This document shows, piece after piece, positions 58,319 through 64,000 of a stretch of 64,000 nt of DNA. The position numbers and the translations under genes were made by a program. Each line of letters opens with the position of its first letter. Within the stretch, counting starts at the first letter, position 1. The stretch comes from Linnemannia hyalina (lineage: Eukaryota; Mortierellomycota; Mortierellomycetes; Mortierellales; Mortierellaceae): NCBI GenBank assembly GCA_019671135.1, contig JAHRHY010000005.1, positions 248,001-312,000 on the forward strand. Reading direction: 5' to 3'. The notes under the pieces are model-generated. The model was not told where the DNA came from. It made no database searches and saw only the letters and a program-made list of their open reading frames with translations.

Positions 58319-59146
58319 TTGCTTTTTGTGTTTTGGTTGGTGATGATTAGGAGGGTAGAAGTGATGTAGTTGCAGGGAATGAGGGAAAGTGGCGGGAGTG
58401 TGTGTGTTTCGGAAGGAAGGAAGGGTGAAGTGGTGAGGTGTGGAAAGTGTGGGAAAAATGAAAGGAAAAAAAGAAAAAAAGGAGAGGACGACCAACGTCC
58501 GAAAAATTGGTTTTTGTAATGAGTAACGACCGACCTCTTAAGTTTCCCTGACCTGAACGACCTCTTAAGCAAACGAGCCCAAAGGGCACAAGGATGAAAG
58601 GATGAAGAGCTATACTTTTTACTGGTAAAGAAGTAAAGAAAGTTACCATGTGCCACTTTTCCCCTCCATAGTTCAATTGCCCCCCTGTGATCATGGATCG
58701 ATGCTGTTTACTGATAAACGCTTTGGACACCGTCTCATCCTGATCTGTTCCGACTGACTTCTCTCGCGTGTAGGAGAATGAACGGAAAAGAGACACATTT
58801 ACTCGTTGTATTTGCAAGTCCGAGACCAAAGGTGTTCCAGGTCACCGTTTCCTATCTGACCATATACTCCTGTACGCATTCGAATCGAATGGTCATTTCC
58901 TCCAGTGCCTTTACTCTTTTAATTTCCCTTCCAATTGCCGTGGGAGAAAGCACACAACGACTTTTCAATTAGCATGTAATCGTGTTTATTCCTTTTGTTT
59001 TGTGCTTCGTTGTCATACAAAAGCGTGCTGGTCAGTGAGTGAGTGAGTGAGTGAGTGAGTGAGGAGAACGAGAAAAAAAGATTGCTTGTGCGAAAAATGA
59101 ATGTTAAAAATATCGAAAAAAAAGCGAAGGCCTCCTTCCCTTCCGT
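58319..59146. other. intergenic, upstream of KMO
   Basis: Promoter region of the KMO gene and 3' region of the Mic12-like gene. Holds a GAGT/GTGA tetranucleotide run at 59033-59062. No gene seen. Confidence 0.5.
59033..59062. repeat. (GTGA)n microsatellite
   Basis: About seven uninterrupted GTGA units. Confidence 0.9.
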
Positions 59147-59979
59147 TTACAGCCACTTGTCCTTGACATCCTTGGCGATCTTCTGGATCTTCTCCGCATC
59201 CAAATCATTGACATTCTCGGCCAAGCCAATGACATGAGAGTTCCAGGTATCCTTGACCGTAGGCACCACACGCTTCTGGACGTATGCCGCCGACTCGTCC
59301 AGGAGCTCCTTGGGCTTCTCCAGGATCGACGCCGTAGGGTGTGATGTCAGGACCTATTGTTGTTGTATTTTTTAGTAGAAGAAGGTTTCGTTGCCGTAGA
59401 AGAATGCAAATTGTGGTGAGAACGGCTGCATTATTGCGGTGTGGGTTGTGGGTGAGTTAGGGGTTTGATCGGTATGGGAGTTGTGGAAGTGAAAGTGGGT
59501 ATTCATTCCAATGTAATGTTGATATTCCAAGTTCTTCTTCTTTCAATCTTTTCTTCTTGTCATTGTAGTCGCAGTTGTTGCTTTCCTGAAGTCGTCGTGG
59601 GTTTATCAAAGCGTGTTCTCTTTCCTTGTACTTTTGCTGGCTTGAAAATGTGATCAACTTGTCGAAGTCCATTCATCATCAAACGCCCAAACAACTTTTT
59701 TCATCAACCGTCGCCTCCTTTTGCTCTTGTTCCTATTCCTGTATTCACTTCCATCCTGCCACCTCCTTCCCATCCTTCCTTTTTCTCCCCAACTCCTTCC
59801 CGAGATGCATTCCTTACGTTGGTGATCTTGCCGCCGGGAACAGATCCAGCAAGACGGTTCTGGGCTTCGTTAAGCTGGTTCCTGAGTTGGCGCATGTCCG
59901 AAGTAAGCTCTGTCCTGAACTGGTACAGGATCGCTCCCGAGACCAACAGGCCTGTAAAGATCGTTGCTGGGCGAGACAT
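59147..59979 (-). CDS. Mic12/MICOS13-like mitochondrial inner-membrane protein
   Basis: Two exons on the minus strand, 59979-59818 and 59353-59147, give 122 aa. N-terminal hydrophobic helix at about 5-20 (ATIFTGLLVSGAILYQF) followed by a coiled-coil (SDMRQLRNQLNEAQNRL). The C-terminal half contains VVPTVKDTWNSHVIGLAENV, resembling the conserved RDSWN/KDIWN segment of Mic12 (Aim5) and animal MICOS13, subunits that stabilise crista junctions. The 464-nt intron is long for so small a gene. The first ATG in frame is at 59979. Family assignment rests on topology plus one short motif, so it is moderate. Confidence 0.55.
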
Positions 59980-60333
59980 TCTTTTGGTGATTTGGTATAT
60001 AGAAGAGAGTTGTGAGGGGGATGTGATGGTTTGGGCCTGTTGGACTATCGTGCTCGTTTGTGGGCCAGCCAATCCTGCTCCGACCGAGGCAACACAGAGA
60101 GATCGAAAAAGCCACCCACAAGGTTGTGCCTGAATATGAATTTATCACGTGCAAGCTAATGGCCATGTCCGTTAGGAAAGGCTCAACAACGTCTTCAATC
60201 CACCTTCCCTCTTCGCCCTATCCTTCACTCTACTCATACACACAGGTCGTCGCGTCTCAACGATGCGATGCATTCATATCAGGACCAAGAAGAATTAAAA
60301 GTATTTTATTATAAACAGTATTTCTTAAGCATC
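59980..60333. other. intergenic, no gene seen
   Basis: Promoter of the Mic12-like gene and 3' end of the minus-strand membrane-protein gene. Confidence 0.5.
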
Positions 60334-61586
60334 TCAAACGGATTCGAGCTCAGTCTTGTCGCCAAGTTGCTTCTCTTCAACAGGGCTATGCTCCAACTCG
60401 GGGTTCATACGTGCACTACGCTCCTTGAAGAACGAGTTGCGCGCATTGTGGATAAAGTACAGCGCAAAGAACACAAGGAACAGTCCAATCGCAATTCCAA
60501 TGTAATAAGCAGCAGCAATGGGACCCTGGCTCCATCTCAAGAAAGGGTACACCCTATTCCAAATCAATCAAAGGTAAAAAGGTCAGTTTGGATGTTGGAA
60601 AATAATGAGTAGATAAAAAAGATCACAAGACGGGAGATATACAGATCAAATAAAGGTGCGTACCAGGTGCCTTCGCTGGCGTAGACGACAAAGGTCATAA
60701 GCATGTAAAGAAGCATAACACCGGCGACCAAGAAGGAATGAATAGGCTGAAGGAAATGTCTGCTCAGGATGAGTTCTCCAAGAGCACCAAAGACACCGTC
60801 CAGGGCGTGGACACTAATGTTCTGGTAATAGTCCATAGGAGACCATGAACTCATGCCCTGTGATAACAGTGTCCAAAAGACAAGAGGGACCACGACAGAG
60901 TAGACGACGACGGACGAGTACAACAGCCAGTGGGTGTATCCCCACCAGGGGTTTCCTTGCTTCACCCAATGTGCGCGTTCTACTTCAGGCACACGGATAT
61001 AAAACACACTCCAGATCGTGCATGACTATCGTAGAGTATAAGAGAGAGAAGAGCAGGTGGTTAACGCCATGGACAAGAGAGTAAATAATCCGGCCGATCG
61101 AAGGAAAAATGACAAAGGTGGTTTGTCCTAATTGTGGACTGGCTGTCGCACAAAATGAACATTGAGAGGGAGAGGATTGAGCCCGCGGTAAAATGGTAGA
61201 GAAGTGAATCAAAGGAAGAACCAGTGGAAGTTTTGTTCTTATCGATTGTTTACTTTGTTCTTTTTTCTCTCACTGGAAAATAAAAGAGAAGAAAGGAATG
61301 CAATCCAGCAAAATAACAAACAAACCAATATGTGAAAAAGAAAGAAAGAACTTACAAGGAGATAGGAAAAGATGCCAAAGTAGGTGAGGTTGGTGAAGTA
61401 CTTGGCATAGCTGGTGAACGACGCTGAATTGCACCAGACGATTACTAGTGCGATAGTAACGTAGAACAACTCGATCGCACGGATGGCGCAGAGGACCTTG
61501 GGACCGACGACGTTTGAAGTGACAATCCTGTTGGGTTCAAACCGATCCAGCTTTAGGAACTTGATTACAGTACTTTGGAGTCCCAT
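60334..61586 (-). CDS. multi-pass membrane protein, FAR-17a/AIG1- or Rolling-stone-like
   Basis: Three exons on the minus strand, 61586-61356, 61025-60664 and 60553-60334, give 270 aa. About six hydrophobic helices are visible: around 35-52 (ELFYVTIALVIVWC), 65-80 (FTNLTYFGIFSYLL), 115-135 (LLYSSVVVYSVVVPLVFW), 170-195 and 200-250. The conserved-looking YFTNLTYFG near helix 2, the H-x-D/H-x-L element before helix 5 (VHALDGVFG) and GTWVYPFLRW, the last restored across an intron in a Trp codon, recall both the FAR-17a/AIG1 (ADTRP-type lipid hydrolase) and Rolling-stone families. The short cytosolic tail is acidic. Which family applies, and whether it is an enzyme, cannot be decided by eye. Confidence 0.6.
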
Positions 61587-64000
61587 TGTGTGTTCTTTCT
61601 TTTGCTATAATTAGGGGTGACTTGGGCGTTAATTTGGGATAAAGGGGTAAACGTCCGAGGACAAAAGGTGGTGATGGATGAGGAATGAGTGAGTGAGGTT
61701 GGAGACGAGGCGAATGAGTGAAATGAGGGAAGTGAAGGTAAGAAGGAGGAGGAGGAGGAAGGAGACTCGAGGGGGAGGGATGTGAAGGTGTGTTGTGAAA
61801 AAGAGTGGAGAAGAAGGAAGAGGAAGGAAGAGGATAAAATAAGGAAAAAGTACGATGCAGGGCAATGCGAGTGTTTGTAGTCGTGTGCTTATACCTCTCT
61901 TCTGTCTCGATCACACCGTTGTTGTTTATTGTTGCTTAAGGCGGACTTTTTTGTTGGATGTGGAGGGTAAAGACATTGAGAGCAATAACAAGCAGTGTCT
62001 TGTCCTCTCTCTTCTTCTGTTTTCGTTGCCTACAACGGTTAGAGTTGACACTCAAGTGCAAAATTGGCATCCAGTCAGGCACATAGAACAACGGGGTACA
62101 TTGCATGGAGCACTGTCGTCCAAAATAAAAGGTACAATGCTACAATACAAAAGGCAAAGCAAAGAGGGACTGGACAAAAAATCCTCCGGACGTTGCACAT
62201 GCATGGGTATCGGGTATGCATTCAAAAATGAAGTACGAATGGTTCGATCATTTCTTTAGCAAAAGAACGTCCATGTCATTGACGACAACAAAGCAACACC
62301 TCTAGGAAGCGAACACAAACGACAACAACTGCGTAGGGTTTGTGCACACAAAGACTAGAAAAGAAGCCGTACCCTTGGACTTTCAATTGTTCAATTGTGG
62401 AGAATTTATCCGGATTGCACTCAGCGCTTGCAAGAGTATGTACTGTACCAACGCTTAATTATCTGGGGCCCAATCTAATAAGCGATACGGGTTTGAAACG
62501 GTCTCGGTCAGTTAATATATTATTACCTCATTCCTTGAACACTCAAGAACTTACTGCAGGAAGAGTGAGGAGTGAGTGAGTTGTTACCGGCCGTTCTTTT
62601 TCTTCGGGTTGCTCTGGCAAGGGCAACGACTGACACCGAAAGATCGAACCAAGATTAGGGACAGAGTAATGATGGTGCCTGGAAGGCGATCGACTCGTTG
62701 GCGAATGTCATTCTTCTTAGACGTGAAGGAGCGGCTCCAATTTCTATCTTGCAAGGGCACCATCCCTTCTTCCCCCTTCCTTTCCCCTTGCCCCTCTCTC
62801 ACTCCTACACTTTCTCTTCATCCTACTTCCCCCTTATGCCTTACTTTTATTGGCACAGAAGGTGGGAAAAACACTAATGTCAATGTTCATGATATACAAA
62901 TGACTTTTTGATGTGATGGACACGCCTCTACAAAATGTTAAATAATACACAAAAATGGGTCAAAAACGGGTCCCGAATACAGTTCTAGCGCCACCATAAG
63001 GACTTCAACGGGATTGCCATCAACATTGTCGCCCTCCTAACCCTCTGTCGTCGCTGACGACTTCTGTGTACTGTGGCAATAATATGTACAATTGGGTGTA
63101 ATGGCACCTCAATTCTACGCAAACGCGGACACATGGCACCAGTTCCAGCGCCCTACGTCACATCCATTGCTAACAAACCGGTCAAAGAATGCCTTCTTTA
63201 TCTACAAGCAATAACTAATAATAACACGGCGATGTTTTATTCCCATGCTCACTACCGATACGTGTTTTTCTCTTCTTCTTCCCTCTGGCAATTTGGTCAA
63301 AAAAAAAGAAAGAAGAAAAGATGCGAGAGAGGGAGTGGGCTGATAAATGGGCGTTTTTGGAATTCAACTCCGCGCATAGTACCTTATTCGTTGTCCCTGT
63401 CCCAGGCTCCCAGCTCCTATTTCCCTCACACGACCAAGAAGAAAAGTGTACGACCATCGAACAATACCTAACGACAACGGTACCTCACTTATCATTGCAA
63501 GGCTGCCCGTCTACAATTCAGGAAACATAAAACAGAAGCACATGCTTCGTCACGATAAGCATAAAACTGTTCTTATTGCACCTCCACCCTGGAGCCCTAC
63601 TTCGCCTAGGCCCTAGGGATAACGAAGAGGCAGGCTCCAAAAGAGCACCTTGTTACAAAACGCCTACAAGTCACGTGCGTGGTCACGCTCACGCGCACAG
63701 GGCGCCTGTGGGAGTTAGCTATCGTGATGTGGAGAGAAACAACATCGGGTGGGGTTGGTTAGGTTGTGCTTGTGGTGTGAAAAGGGAGAAGGGTTGGTGG
63801 GGGGGGGGGGGGGGGGTCGCTTGAGTCAAGCGCACACTCACACTAGCACTAATTGACATCAAGAATGCCATTTCAGACAGCATGGCCCCTTCAATGGTCA
63901 GTACCACCCTGGGAGGGATTGGATATCAACAATTACCACGAGGTTACTCCAGATATATGGGCTAGGGAAATTATCCACACCGGCAGCCTAGCATAGCTAG
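61587..64000. other. 2.4-kb right edge without recognisable gene
   Basis: Begins with the GA-rich promoter of the membrane-protein gene (61650-61870). The remainder has scattered short open frames only, and a G18 homopolymer at 63799-63816. A gene beginning beyond the window cannot be excluded. Confidence 0.45.
63799..63816. repeat. poly-G homopolymer (18 nt)
   Basis: Uninterrupted G run, second of two in the right half of the window. Confidence 0.9.

Noticed and set aside
60000..60072. 31-residue N-terminal extension of the Mic12-like protein
   Set aside because: It would need a TTG start; the first ATG in frame is 59979, directly before the membrane helix.

Overview
This is a fungal nuclear genome window. 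It holds intron-rich protein genes with GT-AG introns of roughly 60-550 nt, CTAAC-type branch sites and TATA-like promoters. There are no operons, and rRNA, tRNA and CRISPR were not seen. The gene set fits an early-diverging filamentous fungus, most plausibly Mucoromycota/Mortierellomycotina: PL3 pectate lyases, expanded flavin monooxygenases, a kynurenine 3-monooxygenase, small secreted proteins, and a LINE-like relic. The lineage is an inference from overall character, not from a marker gene.

Layout. 0-4 kb: a secreted PL3 pectate lyase (1825-2669) inside degenerate AAGGA-type short repeats. 4-8.4 kb: no recognisable gene. 8.4-14.8 kb: housekeeping genes, namely a CRAL-TRIO lipid-transfer protein, a hotdog thioesterase, and the SUMO E1 subunit UBA2; the last two are divergently transcribed. 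16.4-26.9 kb: a tandem array of three paralogous FAD-dependent (UbiH/PHBH-type) monooxygenases. In each, the FAD-binding GD motif is assembled from two conserved microexons of 11 and 22 nt. 27.8-33 kb: a repeat-rich island of small secreted proteins holding a 107-aa protein, a LINE fragment, an eight-cysteine hydrophobin-like protein, an 11-cysteine protein, and a second, inverted, almost identical copy of the PL3 gene. 34.1-36.5 kb: a cytochrome P450. 40.1-43.5 kb: an RRM+R3H (Pin4-like) RNA-binding protein. 45.0-49.0 kb: NAC alpha, whose start codon is split by an intron, followed by arginyl-tRNA synthetase. 52.6-53.4 kb: a secreted protein with basic and acidic low-complexity blocks. 55.9-61.6 kb, all on the minus strand: kynurenine 3-monooxygenase, a Mic12/MICOS13-like mitochondrial protein and a six-helix-type membrane protein. 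The remaining intergenic DNA is rich in purine/pyrimidine tracts and microsatellites.

How it fits together. Most genes are unrelated housekeeping genes (SUMO activation, translation, NAD/tryptophan metabolism, mitochondrial architecture, lipid handling). The accessory part is about 16-36 kb. It combines three flavin monooxygenases, a P450 and secreted proteins, but has no polyketide synthase, NRPS or terpene synthase in view, so a natural-product cluster is not demonstrated. The strongest novelty candidates are the microexon-split flavin motif kept in all three paralogs, the hydrophobin-like protein, and the 30-kb-spaced inverted PL3 duplication bordered by related degenerate repeats. Exon boundaries were derived by hand from splice signals, reading-frame continuity and conserved motifs; none has transcript support here.
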